A stretch of 56,806 nucleotides of DNA from Deltaproteobacteria bacterium (GTDB lineage: Bacteria; Desulfobacterota; Syntrophobacteria; Syntrophobacterales; Syntrophobacteraceae), in NCBI GenBank assembly GCA_021793275.1, contig JAJYTC010000008.1, positions 1 to 56,806 of the forward strand, given 5' to 3'. Shown here one piece after another: positions 43,082 through 51,220 of the stretch. Within the stretch, counting starts at the first letter, position 1. Each line of letters begins with the position of its first letter. The notes beneath the pieces are model-generated. The model saw nothing but the letters and a program-made list of their open reading frames with translations. It had not been told where the DNA came from and ran no database searches. The position numbers were made by a program, and so were the translations under genes.

Positions 43082-43885
43082 CTAAGGGCGGAGGTGCGGC
43101 AAAGGGTACCATCCAAACACGATATCGAGCACGGTGAGCAGGACCAGACTCAAGCAGCCCAAAATCAGCGCCTTGTCGAGGAGACCGTAGCGGTCCTCGG
43201 TGACAAAAGTCCGTGTCTTTTTGCAGCCAAAAGCCCTGCCTTCCATCGAAACAACCAGGTCGTCCACGTGCGAGAGCGCACAAACAAGCAATGGTATAAC
43301 AGTACACCGGACGCATCGCATCAGGCCTCTTATGCCGGATTCATCGACGTTTAGTCCGCGCATCTTCTGGGCATTGGTCAGGGTTTTTGCCTCTTGTTCG
43401 AAAACCGTGGTCAGCCGCAACGCCAGGATCGCCATGAAACCGTAGCGGTAGGGAACTCCGATTCGCATGAGAGAATACAGTAAATCGACCGGATCTGTGG
43501 TGGCGACGAACAGTGCGCCAACCATCACCACGGACACAAAGCGCATCGCAATGACCATGCCGTTCAGCAGCCCTGCATCCGTGATGCGCAGACGGGTAAA
43601 ATAGAGCGGAACGGTGATCAAAACCGTTCCCGAATGCGTCATGACTGCCTGCATGATGAGCACTACGACTACGAGCGCCAAAACGAAGCGTGACAGCATG
43701 AATGCGCAAACCTGCCGGCTGCCGGTAATGCGCTCCATGACGAGGACGGCCGCAATGCAAAGCAGCTCCAGTCGCAGGCTGGCCAGGAGAAACACGATGA
43801 GACTGTACGCAACCACAACCGAGAGCTTGGCTATCGGGTTCAGCCGATGGAGAAACGAACTGCCTTTTTCGAATTTTACCATCAT
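43082..43885 (-). CDS. ECF transporter T component (CbiQ/EcfT family)
   Basis: A protein of 267 residues with five or six TM helices. It has the cytoplasmic coupling helices of the CbiQ/EcfT family, seen as MRGLNVDESG and SMEGRAFGCKKTRT (the two A-x-x-x-A/G-R-G-type motifs that contact the ATPases). It couples ATP hydrolysis to toppling of the S component. It overlaps the ATPase gene by 4 bp (ATGA). It is the last gene of the S-A-T operon that lies downstream of the decayed DUF364 copy. The CbiQ-like label does not prove cobalt transport. Confidence 0.9.
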   Translation of the reverse strand: MMVKFEKGSSFLHRLNPIAKLSVVVAYSLIVFLLASLRLELLCIAAVLVMERITGSRQVCAFMLSRFVLALVVVVLIMQAVMTHSGTVLITVPLYFTRLRITDAGLLNGMVIAMRFVSVVMVGALFVATTDPVDLLYSLMRIGVPYRYGFMAILALRLTTVFEQEAKTLTNAQKMRGLNVDESGIRGLMRCVRCTVIPLLVCALSHVDDLVVSMEGRAFGCKKTRTFVTEDRYGLLDKALILGCLSLVLLTVLDIVFGWYPLPHLRP

Positions 43886-45465
43886 GGCTCGTCCGGCAAA
43901 AAGCTGATCTTTCCGATCTCCCGAATTCGCCGGCGCGCCATCTGCGGAACATCGTCGATCAGGACCCTGCCGGCGTCGAAGAGCAGAATGCGGGTGCAGT
44001 AGCGGAACACCATATCGATATCATGCGAGACAATCAGCACGGTATACCCCTCATGTTTCAAACGAAGCGCGGCGGCCATAATTTTTGCCGCATTGAGAGG
44101 GTCCTGGCCGATGAAAGGTTCATCGAGCATGATTATGCCTGGTCCGTGCGGCAGTACCGAGCACAAGTTAAGCCGACGTTTCTCTCCGTGGCTGAGTCGG
44201 AGCGGGTGGAACTCCTCGTAGGATTTGAGATCAAATTCCGATAATACCCTGTGCGCCGTCCTGGCGGTGATCTCCGGGTCAAGGCCGAAATTTCCGGAGG
44301 CGAAGCTGACCTCGGCGCCTACCGTGTTCTCGAAAATCTGATGGTTGGGGTTCTGAAAAACGAAACCTATATCGCGCGCGATAGTAGAGACCTTGACGCC
44401 CCGGGTATTTACTCCGCGCACCTCTATGTCTCCGGAATCGGGCTGGTTCAACCCGGCCAGGCATTCCAGAAATGTCGTCTTACCGGAACCGTTGGCGCCG
44501 ATGATCCCGATGAACTCACCCCGCCTGACTTTGAGTGAAACACCGTGCAACACTTCCACTTCTCTCCGTTTGAACCGCAGGTCGCGTACGTCCAAAACGA
44601 TCGGGCCTTCCGCAGAGGTTTCCGTGTCCGGCGTGGGTGGTTGCGCGATCACGCCGCACTCGTCATGCAACCTGGCGACGTACTGCCGGTAAACCTCATC
44701 GGGCTTTCCCGCGAGCCGGATTTCTCCCTGCGCCATCACGATCAGCCGGTCCGCCAGGCGCAGCAAAGGAGAAAGTCTATGCTCGATAATTACGAGCGTT
44801 ATCTTCCTGCTTTGTCTAAGTTTCTCGACGGCCAGCAACACTTCGTGCGCAGCCTCGGGATCCAGGTTGGAAGTGGGTTCATCAAGGATAAGAACCCGTG
44901 GATTCATCGCCAGCATGGAAGCAAGGGCTACACGCTGTTTTTCGCCGCCGGACAGCCCGACTGTTTTACGGCCCTTGAGGTGCAGACAATCGATGGCGGC
45001 AAGAGACTCTTCTTCGCGCCGTAATACCTCGGCCACCGGCAGCGCCAGGTTTTCGGGGCCGAAGCGAACCTCGTCATCAACCGTAAAAGTGCACATCTGT
45101 GCTTCCGGGTCCTGTTGGCAAAGTGATATGGCCACCGCAAGGTCGCACAATGCAAATTCCGTGGTGCAGGCGCCGCAAACCCTGACCTCGCCGGTCATCG
45201 TCCCCTCGACGACATGCGGGATATAGCCGGCCATTGCCAGGGCAAGGGCCGACTTTCCGGAACCCGAAGAACCGGTGATTACAACAAATTCTCCTTCTGC
45301 TACCTCAAAAGAGATGTTCCGCAAAGCCGGGAGGCTGCGATCGGGGAAACAAAAGCTCAGGTCCCGGATGGAAATCGCTGGAAACACGCGGGAAGAGCCG
45401 TTTGGCTGCAACCGTGCGGAGACAATATCGCCCTCGGTCCTTTTGCGCAATCGTTGGAGTCTCAT
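43882..45465 (-). CDS. ECF transporter duplicated ATPase (two fused ABC domains)
   Basis: About 527 residues from the ATG at 45463-45465, which forms ATGA with the stop of the S component. A longer frame to 45579 would overlap the S gene by over 100 bp and is rejected. Domain 1 has GSSGSGKSALA, SGGEKQRVALASML and VLILDEPTSNLD. Domain 2 has GANGSGKTTFLE, a signature changed to LSHGEKRRLNLC, and IIMLDEPFIGQD. Both ATPases are in one chain, unlike the usual EcfA1/EcfA2 pair. It powers the adjacent S and T subunits. Confidence 0.92.
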   Translation of the reverse strand: MRLQRLRKRTEGDIVSARLQPNGSSRVFPAISIRDLSFCFPDRSLPALRNISFEVAEGEFVVITGSSGSGKSALALAMAGYIPHVVEGTMTGEVRVCGACTTEFALCDLAVAISLCQQDPEAQMCTFTVDDEVRFGPENLALPVAEVLRREEESLAAIDCLHLKGRKTVGLSGGEKQRVALASMLAMNPRVLILDEPTSNLDPEAAHEVLLAVEKLRQSRKITLVIIEHRLSPLLRLADRLIVMAQGEIRLAGKPDEVYRQYVARLHDECGVIAQPPTPDTETSAEGPIVLDVRDLRFKRREVEVLHGVSLKVRRGEFIGIIGANGSGKTTFLECLAGLNQPDSGDIEVRGVNTRGVKVSTIARDIGFVFQNPNHQIFENTVGAEVSFASGNFGLDPEITARTAHRVLSEFDLKSYEEFHPLRLSHGEKRRLNLCSVLPHGPGIIMLDEPFIGQDPLNAAKIMAAALRLKHEGYTVLIVSHDIDMVFRYCTRILLFDAGRVLIDDVPQMARRRIREIGKISFLPDEP

Positions 45466-46061
45466 TTGGCCGCTATCGTTTGCCTTTTGCCGGTCGCAGG
45501 GGCGATACCGCGCATTCTTGCTACTCCGGCTTTTTCCAAAATGACGGCCGCACTGTATGGAAACAATCCGCCCAGGCAAGCTCCCGAGGCAAATGCAACG
45601 GCGCCAAAACTCAACGCGACCGAGGTGGGTCCAAAGGGATGAAAGGTCAGTTGAAAAAGGATAATGTGTGCAATCGAGCTCAGCCCTCCCGCCAGCACCA
45701 TGGCCGGCACAAGACCCAGCCCACTTGCCGGCCAGTAGCCGACTTCGGCCAGGATCCCCTGCATCAGCCCCACCGGCAGGACCAGAACGCCTATGTGGCT
45801 CCCCATCAAAAACTGGATAAGATTATCCACGACGGCGCACAACAACCCGCTGCCCTTCCTGTTCACCAGCGCCAATGTGAGGACCACCCAGAAAACATGC
45901 AGCCCGTCAAACAACTGAGAGGCTAAAGGAATGCCGGTCGCTGAGCCGAGCATATGTCCGATGTAGCCGAGATAGGTCGATGCGATAGCTCCCAGGCAAG
46001 CCAGGACCGCTATGGTCACCAGATCTTTGGTTCGAAAGTAGTGCTTCGTTGTCACAGTCAT
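45462..46061 (-). CDS. ECF transporter substrate-binding S component (YkoE-like)
   Basis: About 199 residues from the ATG at 46059-46061. A GTG at 46097 would add 12 residues, and neither has a strong ribosome-binding site. Five or six TM helices are present. The pattern of an N-terminal G...P..F.GL segment, VNRKGSGLLCAVVDNLIQFLMGS, HIGVLVLPVGLMQGILAE and a final GLLFPY-like helix resembles the YkoE/ThiW-type S components, some of which take up thiamin precursors. I see no TPP riboswitch upstream. The context (DUF364 remnant, Mo/W promoter copy) suggests a different substrate. The 3' end overlaps the ATPase start by 4 bp. Confidence 0.8.
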   Translation of the reverse strand: MTVTTKHYFRTKDLVTIAVLACLGAIASTYLGYIGHMLGSATGIPLASQLFDGLHVFWVVLTLALVNRKGSGLLCAVVDNLIQFLMGSHIGVLVLPVGLMQGILAEVGYWPASGLGLVPAMVLAGGLSSIAHIILFQLTFHPFGPTSVALSFGAVAFASGACLGGLFPYSAAVILEKAGVARMRGIAPATGKRQTIAAK

Positions 46062-46200
46062 GTCATCAAGCCCCAAAAAGTGAGAATAATGGATCACGGC
46101 CTCATTCGATGTCGTTTATCGGACAAAATTGTCGTGTTAGCAAGACATTTTCCACTCACCTTCCCCTCTGCCTGGCCGGCACGCCTCCGGAACAGGATCC

Positions 46201-46295
46201 CGCCGTGTAGCCCGGGATCGTGCAAAGGTGGACGACCTTGGCCCCGAGCCCCTTTTGCATAAAAAAAGATCACAGAGATTCTGCGCGGGTCCCCT
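46201..46295 (-). pseudogene. Decayed 5' end of a second DUF364 gene
   Basis: The minus strand encodes VYRGPAQNLCDLF, recognisably the N-terminus MYMGLVENLYDLF of the intact gene at 41865, followed by a frameshift and loss of similarity after about 30 codons. The position equivalent to the intact ATG reads AGG, so the start codon is also lost. The remnant is followed by the ECF operon on the same strand. Confidence 0.85.
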
Positions 46296-46503
46296 ATAAA
46301 CCTTCCCCATCCCGCAGTCGGACCTTCCGGTCTGCCCTCTGCCGCCCGCGCTTGCTCGGCGGGAGGCGGGAATAAAAAATGTCCGTTTCATATAACACTT
46401 GACATTCAAAAACTACATCTATAGTCTTGTTAATGCGCCGAATATCGTGTTTGTACCATTTGCAAGTAATCCTTTTACCGGCCTTCATCAAGGTTAAAAA
46501 GTG
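46296..46503. promoter_or_regulatory. Divergent promoter region, copy 2, upstream of the TonB-dependent receptor
   Basis: It aligns with 42678-42896. On the plus strand TTGACA (46409-46414) and TATAGT (about 46430-46435) are about 15 bp apart and are possible -35/-10 boxes for the receptor gene. The hairpin CTTTTA...TAAAAAG with inner CCTT/AAGG is kept (46471-46501). In the other direction the element faces the DUF364 remnant and the ECF operon. A leader of about 155 bp, rich in GC in its first half, separates it from the receptor start. Confidence 0.55.
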
Positions 46504-46657
46504 AAAAATCGGGAGCTTGCGCCTACTCCGTCCTTTTCATCGCAAAAGGGGCGGGTATTCGTTCCGGCGAGCTTCGTCTGCTGTAATGGGGGGACTGGTT
46601 TTCATTTCCAATAAAACAGGAGCGAACAGGTTTTTTTAACAAGGGAGGAGAGATGGT

Positions 46658-48787
46658 ATGGGAGGCATGGTAAAAGGCGCCTGCGCGGTTGCGCTGGCCG
46701 TGGCGTTGTGCTTTGTGGCTGTTCCGGGGGCCGATGCCGGGCAGGACCTGTCCGGGTTGCAGAGCCCGAACGATCAAGGTTCTTCTCCGGCCGCAAAAGA
46801 GGCGGAGAAAAAGAGAGTCGCCAAAAAGAAGGCGTCTTCTAAAGGTAAAAAGAAACCGGGTAAAGAAAGCGAAGCGAAAAAAAATCAAGTGTTCCAACTG
46901 GGTCAGGTCGAAGTGTTCGGAAACGAGACCGAAAGCAAGAACACGACGGTGAACAGAGTTTATTCCAACCAAATGCTGCTTTTGGACACGGACAACGTGG
47001 CAACGGCGGCAAACCTCGTGCCGGGCGTGACGCTCTCCTCGAACGGTCAGAGAAACGAGGAGAATGTCTATATTCGAGGCTTCGGGCCGAACGAGGTCCC
47101 GGTCTTCCTCGATGGCGTCCCCATATACGATCCGTATTTCGGCTACCCGCCTCTCGCCGAATTTACCACCTATGGCTTTTCGGAAATGGTTATTTCCAAG
47201 GGCTTTACCTCGGTTCTCTACGGTCCGAACACCATGGGTGGCGCCATCAACCTGATCACCATAAAGCCGCAGAAGAAATTCGAATGTAACGGCGGCTCCG
47301 GGTATGGCTCCGGCGACACCTATCACGGCTACATGAATTTCGGAACCAACCAGGGAAAGTGGTACATGGAAGCTGGAGGCGCCTACGAGAACCAAGGGGA
47401 CTTCCCCCTGTCGTCCAGTTTCACGCCGACCCAGGTCCAGGGGGAGGGGGCCAGGGTAAATTCGGGTTTTGACAACTGGCAAGGTCATATAACACTGGGG
47501 CTTACGCCAAACGACACCGACCAATATGCCATTACCTTCATGAGACTGGATGAGCAAAAGGAAATTCCGCCCTACACCGGGACGGACCCCAACATGAGGA
47601 CTATGTACTGGAGATGGCCCTCCTGGGATTTCCAGGATATTCACTTCAATTCGAACACTGCCGTCTATAACGAAAGCTATGTGAAAACGACCGCTTTCTA
47701 CGATATCTATGACAATAATTTAAACAGCTATACCAACGAAAACTACAATATAATCCAGTCCCCTCCCGGATATTCGTTCATGAGTTTCTATAACGACTAC
47801 TCGTATGGCGGATCGATTGAGGGCGGGACTAAACTCGTGCCTCATAACGACATCCAGGCAGCGTTCCATTTCAAAGACGACGTTCACAGGCAGTGGGAGA
47901 CCATCCCGGTTCAACCGGTTACACAAGATCAGGATCGAACCTATTCGTGGGGCCTGCAGGATACGGTCGGCTTCACTAAGAGGCTCTATTCGATCATGGG
48001 GGTAAGCTATGACTGTCTGCAAACAGTCCAGGCCCCAGGTTTTCCGCTTTATTCGGATAATACCTGGAACCCTCAAATCGGTCTTTTCTACAAGATCGGC
48101 GCTACCGGCACGCTCCACGTAAGTGTCGAGGATAAATCGAGGCTTCCTACCCTTTGGGAGCGGTATTCCTACAGCCTCAAACCGGGGTTGCCGAACCCGG
48201 GCCTGAGACCTGAGAAAGCGACCAACTGGGAAGTCGGCTACAAGGGCCTTATAGGCGGACAACTGGCCGTTGAAGCCACCGCATTCTACGATAACGTCCA
48301 TGACTTCATACTCGACGTCCCGACAGATGTAGCCGCGCCTGGAGGCGGGGTGTACTTCGAGAACCAGAACGTCGGCCACATCGAGTTTTCGGGCATTGAA
48401 CTCGGATTAAACGGGCAAATACTCTCACACCTAAAAGGCGGCGCGAACTATACGTATCTTCAATACGTCAACGTCGACAACAATTTGCTGATTACCAACC
48501 TTCCGCATAACAAGGTTTATGCCTACCTGCAGTACTTCATGCCCGTAAAGGGGTGGAGCATGGTGGGATCGGTCGAATATGACTCCCAAAGGTACAGTGA
48601 TGCGTCATACGCGCCAGCCGTAGCGACGGCGTTTGCGCTGGTGAACTTCAAGGAAATCTACGAGATTTATCCGGGCGTCCAGCTCGAAGCCGGCGTCAAC
48701 AACCTGTTCGACAAGAACTGGGAGCTTGAGGAAGGCTTCCCCCTGGCGGGGCGTACATTCTTTTTTCAGATGCTGTTCAAGTCTTGA
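46658..48787 (+). CDS. TonB-dependent outer-membrane receptor
   Basis: A protein of 709 residues from the ATG at 46658 (GGGAGGAG upstream). It has a signal peptide (about 5-27, ending ADA). A strongly basic linker (about 50-75, mostly Lys) is unusual and sits before the plug. The plug domain has VEVFGNETESKNTTVN, LVPGVTLSSNGQRNEENVYIRGFG, VPVFLDGVPIYDP and VLYGPNTMGGAINLIT. The beta barrel ends in GRTFFFQMLFKS with a terminal aromatic pattern. It imports a large or scarce ligand with energy from TonB (50222). The company of FmdE-like, Mop, ModABC and a Mo-type regulator suggests molybdate, tungstate or a chelate of them, but cobamides or other metallophores cannot be excluded. Confidence 0.95.
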   Translation: MGGMVKGACAVALAVALCFVAVPGADAGQDLSGLQSPNDQGSSPAAKEAEKKRVAKKKASSKGKKKPGKESEAKKNQVFQLGQVEVFGNETESKNTTVNRVYSNQMLLLDTDNVATAANLVPGVTLSSNGQRNEENVYIRGFGPNEVPVFLDGVPIYDPYFGYPPLAEFTTYGFSEMVISKGFTSVLYGPNTMGGAINLITIKPQKKFECNGGSGYGSGDTYHGYMNFGTNQGKWYMEAGGAYENQGDFPLSSSFTPTQVQGEGARVNSGFDNWQGHITLGLTPNDTDQYAITFMRLDEQKEIPPYTGTDPNMRTMYWRWPSWDFQDIHFNSNTAVYNESYVKTTAFYDIYDNNLNSYTNENYNIIQSPPGYSFMSFYNDYSYGGSIEGGTKLVPHNDIQAAFHFKDDVHRQWETIPVQPVTQDQDRTYSWGLQDTVGFTKRLYSIMGVSYDCLQTVQAPGFPLYSDNTWNPQIGLFYKIGATGTLHVSVEDKSRLPTLWERYSYSLKPGLPNPGLRPEKATNWEVGYKGLIGGQLAVEATAFYDNVHDFILDVPTDVAAPGGGVYFENQNVGHIEFSGIELGLNGQILSHLKGGANYTYLQYVNVDNNLLITNLPHNKVYAYLQYFMPVKGWSMVGSVEYDSQRYSDASYAPAVATAFALVNFKEIYEIYPGVQLEAGVNNLFDKNWELEEGFPLAGRTFFFQMLFKS

Positions 48788-48791
48788 TGTT

Positions 48792-48842
48792 TTGCGGGCG
48801 TGAGGCCGCCACCCCGCGGTTTTCGCCCGCAAGGACCGGCTG
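48792..48842 (+). other. Stem-loop between the receptor gene and the FmdE-like gene
   Basis: TTGCGGGCG (48792-48800) pairs perfectly with CGCCCGCAA (48834-48842). It begins 5 nt after the receptor stop and has no U-tract. It may protect the receptor mRNA or reduce read-through to the downstream genes. Confidence 0.55.
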
Positions 48843-48877
48843 CAGTCTCCCCGCTGCATCCGATCGGGAGGCAGATT

Positions 48878-49492
48878 ATGAATGAGGATTTCAAGGCGCT
48901 GCTCGATGAAGCAGTAAGATTGCATGGTCACCTCTGTGGAGGGCAGATCATAGGCGTGAGAATGGCCATGGCGGGATTGAGGGAACTGGGCATTAAAGAG
49001 CCCAGAGGAAAGGAGGGCCGGGACCTGGTCATATTTGTCGAAATCGACCGGTGTCCTGTCGACGCCATCATTGCGGTGACCGGCAGGACTCCGGGCAGGC
49101 GAAGCATCAAGATGATGGATTACGGAAAGCAGGCGGCAACCTTTGTGGATACACGGACATCGAGGGCAGTCAGGATAAGCGTTAAAGCGGATTCTTTCGA
49201 AAAGGCCGGGCTGGTCGCGAAAACTCTCACCAGCCTCAACGATGAAAAGCAGGCGCATCTCGAAGCGCTGGCCTCGATGCCCGAACAGGACCTGTTGAGC
49301 ATTCGCCGGGTAAGGGTCGCGATCAGGCCGGAGGACCTTCCCGGAGAGACGCTCGGGACCGTTATGTGCAGAAAGTGCGGAGAAACGGTGAGGGATATGC
49401 GCCAGGCGGGTGGTGAGGGCGATGTTCTTTGTAAACCTTGCGCTCTTGGCGAGTGCTATTACGAGGAAATCTCAAGTGAAACCGATGGTTGA
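48878..49492 (+). CDS. FmdE-like protein with C-terminal zinc ribbon
   Basis: A protein of 204 residues from the ATG at 48878 (GGGAGGC upstream). The FmdE domain has the conserved HGHLCGGQIIGVRMAM and IDRCPVDAI, whose His and Cys residues form a metal site in the family named after subunit E of tungsten/molybdenum formylmethanofuran dehydrogenase. The C-terminus has a C-x2-C (CRKC) and a C-x2-C (CKPC) ribbon, as in many FmdE proteins. No formylmethanofuran dehydrogenase is nearby, so a role in Mo/W or metal handling is likely. Its stop overlaps the next gene by 8 bp. Confidence 0.88.
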   Translation: MNEDFKALLDEAVRLHGHLCGGQIIGVRMAMAGLRELGIKEPRGKEGRDLVIFVEIDRCPVDAIIAVTGRTPGRRSIKMMDYGKQAATFVDTRTSRAVRISVKADSFEKAGLVAKTLTSLNDEKQAHLEALASMPEQDLLSIRRVRVAIRPEDLPGETLGTVMCRKCGETVRDMRQAGGEGDVLCKPCALGECYYEEISSETDG

Positions 49493-50282
49493 CTGGAACG
49501 AAATATGGCAAAAGACGCAGATCGAAAAACATGGCGTCATGCGCGATCCCGCGTTTTGGGACAAGCGGGCGCCTGAATTTACCCGTTATGCGACGGCAAG
49601 TGATTATATCGGCCAGTTTCTGCAGATCATGAAACCCGAACCGGACTGGAGCGTGCTCGACATCGGGTGTGCGGCGGGGACCCTCGCGGTCCCCCTGGCC
49701 CCGGCGGTTAAATCCATTACCGGGCTCGACCCTTCCCCCGTGATGCTCTCGCTTCTCGAACAACGCTGCCGCAAGAAGGACATAGGCAATATCAGGGCCG
49801 TAAGGGGCAGGTGGCAGGACGACTGGGATGAGCTTGGCATTGGTGTGCACGATGTCGCCATAGCGTCGAGGTCGCTCATGGTGGACGATCTGCGCCAGGC
49901 ACTGCTCAAGCTCCAAAGCCGGGCGCGCAAGCGGGTTTATGTCACGGCCCTGGTCGAGGACGGCCCTTATGACCGCAGGATTGTCGAGGCCGCCGGCAGG
50001 AAGTGCTCTCTCGGGGCCGATTACATAGTTGTGTACAATCTTCTGCGCCAGATGGGGATCTATGCCAACATCAATATTACTGTAACCTCCAACGACGACA
50101 GCTATGGCAGCCTCGAAGAGGCGCTCGATTCCATGCGCTGGATGATTTACGAAATGACCCCTGAAGAAGAGGAAAATGTCAGGAACTACCTGAGGGGCTG
50201 CCTTGTCATGGATGAGGGGAGGTGGAAATTACCCTATTCACGGATCGAACGCTGGGCTGTGATCTGGTGGAACAGGAATTAG
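49485..50282 (+). CDS. Class I SAM-dependent methyltransferase
   Basis: A protein of 265 residues from the ATG at 49485, 8 bp inside the FmdE-like gene. It has SAM motif I VLDIGCAAGTLAVPLA, then ITGLDPSPVML (the acidic residue for the ribose) and a motif II region HDVAIASRSLMVDD. The N-terminus, VDWNEIWQKTQIEKHG, may form a lid over the substrate. I cannot tell the substrate, and a small molecule or metallophore precursor is a guess from context. The 3' end overlaps the assigned tonB start by 61 bp. Confidence 0.88.
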   Translation: MVDWNEIWQKTQIEKHGVMRDPAFWDKRAPEFTRYATASDYIGQFLQIMKPEPDWSVLDIGCAAGTLAVPLAPAVKSITGLDPSPVMLSLLEQRCRKKDIGNIRAVRGRWQDDWDELGIGVHDVAIASRSLMVDDLRQALLKLQSRARKRVYVTALVEDGPYDRRIVEAAGRKCSLGADYIVVYNLLRQMGIYANINITVTSNDDSYGSLEEALDSMRWMIYEMTPEEEENVRNYLRGCLVMDEGRWKLPYSRIERWAVIWWNRN

Positions 50283-51205
50283 GACAGGAAGAAGGCCCGC
50301 CGGGGGAAGCGAATCCGATCGAGGACGTCGAGGTTTCCGAATGGGTGTTCGAAGGCTTGCGGTCCCGTCGGATGTGTCGTCGTGAGACCGCTACGGGATT
50401 GGGACTTGCAATTTGCCTTCATGTACTCGTACCTGCCCTGGTTTTGCTTTCGGGTCTTCTTTTCGCCGTCCCGCCCGTATCCAAACCGCCTTCTGTAACG
50501 GTAAGCCTGGTGACCCTGGCAGGCGTCGGCGTCGGCGCCGGCGGCTTCCCGGGTGCGCCCGGGTTACCAGGGCCGGGTGCCGCCGGTTTCGAGGGAAAAA
50601 AAGCTTCCCCGATCCCGCTCGGGCCGGCGGTCGGGGCACAAAGAAAAGCTCGAGCGAAACCGCGAAAAAAAGTTTCTCTCACCGCAAAACCGGTTAAGCG
50701 GTTATCGAGACGGAGCCCTGTTATTTACAGCCGCCGAAGGGAAAAGGTTTTTCGGGATCGGCCTGCTCCCGCTCGCGCGCCTGCCTCGCACACCCAGCCT
50801 GCGCCGGCTTCCGGCGCGGTGCAAGGTCCGAAGGGCAACAAGGTTGGAGGTGGTTCACTCCCCGGCGGTGGCGCTGGAGCAGGCTCGGGACAGGGAACCG
50901 GCGGATCGGGAGGATTCGGTTTTAAACAGGTTGACATACCGCCGATCCCGATTAAAAAGGTAGTGCCGGAATTTCCCGATGTGGCCAGGCAAATGGGCAT
51001 TTCGGGCAAAGTAGTCCTTAAGTTTCTGGTAGAGGCGAATGGAAGAGTCGCCAAGGCTTCGGTCATCGCAGCCCGGCCGAAGGGAGTTTTCAATCAAAGC
51101 GCGCTGGAGGCCATCGGTGAGTGGAAATTCAAACCCGGCCGTTACCGGGGGAAAGCGGTGGCCGTATGGGTAGAGTTGCCGGTTCGCTTCGATCTTTCCA
51201 GGTAG
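50222..51205 (+). CDS. tonB: TonB energy-transducing protein
   Basis: About 327 residues. The GTG at 50222 has GAGGGGAG very close upstream, and starts further in (for example the ATG at residue 50) are possible, so the N-terminus is uncertain. A single TM segment (about 58-82, LAICLHVLVPALVLLSGLLF) is followed by a Gly/Pro-rich and Lys/Arg-rich periplasmic spanner. The C-terminal TonB fold has VVPEFPDVARQMGISGKVVLKFLVEANGRV and LEAIGEWKFKPGRYRGK. It drives the receptor encoded at 46658. No exbB/exbD genes are in the window, so it must use a distant motor. A fragment of it is duplicated at 42911-42980. Confidence 0.9.
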   Translation: MEITLFTDRTLGCDLVEQELGQEEGPPGEANPIEDVEVSEWVFEGLRSRRMCRRETATGLGLAICLHVLVPALVLLSGLLFAVPPVSKPPSVTVSLVTLAGVGVGAGGFPGAPGLPGPGAAGFEGKKASPIPLGPAVGAQRKARAKPRKKVSLTAKPVKRLSRRSPVIYSRRREKVFRDRPAPARAPASHTQPAPASGAVQGPKGNKVGGGSLPGGGAGAGSGQGTGGSGGFGFKQVDIPPIPIKKVVPEFPDVARQMGISGKVVLKFLVEANGRVAKASVIAARPKGVFNQSALEAIGEWKFKPGRYRGKAVAVWVELPVRFDLSR

Positions 51206-51220
51206 ACAGAGGAGATTTCC

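Noticed and set aside
42819-43085. 88-residue plus-strand frame containing a TonB-like PEFPDVARQMGI segment
   Set aside because: The TonB-like part is a fragment of the duplicated gene, joined to mop tail sequence, with no ribosome-binding site or complete domain.
46062-46200. TPP riboswitch before the YkoE-like S component
   Set aside because: No thi-box core sequence is present, and the upstream DNA is the DUF364 remnant.
46137-46409. 90-residue minus-strand frame upstream of the ECF operon
   Set aside because: It is the translation of the decayed DUF364 copy plus out-of-frame sequence, with start codon and frame lost, so it is listed as a pseudogene.
46504-46657. Cobalamin riboswitch before the TonB-dependent receptor
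   Set aside because: I looked for a B12-box-like core because such receptors often import cobamides, but found none. The upstream DNA is the duplicated promoter and a leader without that motif.
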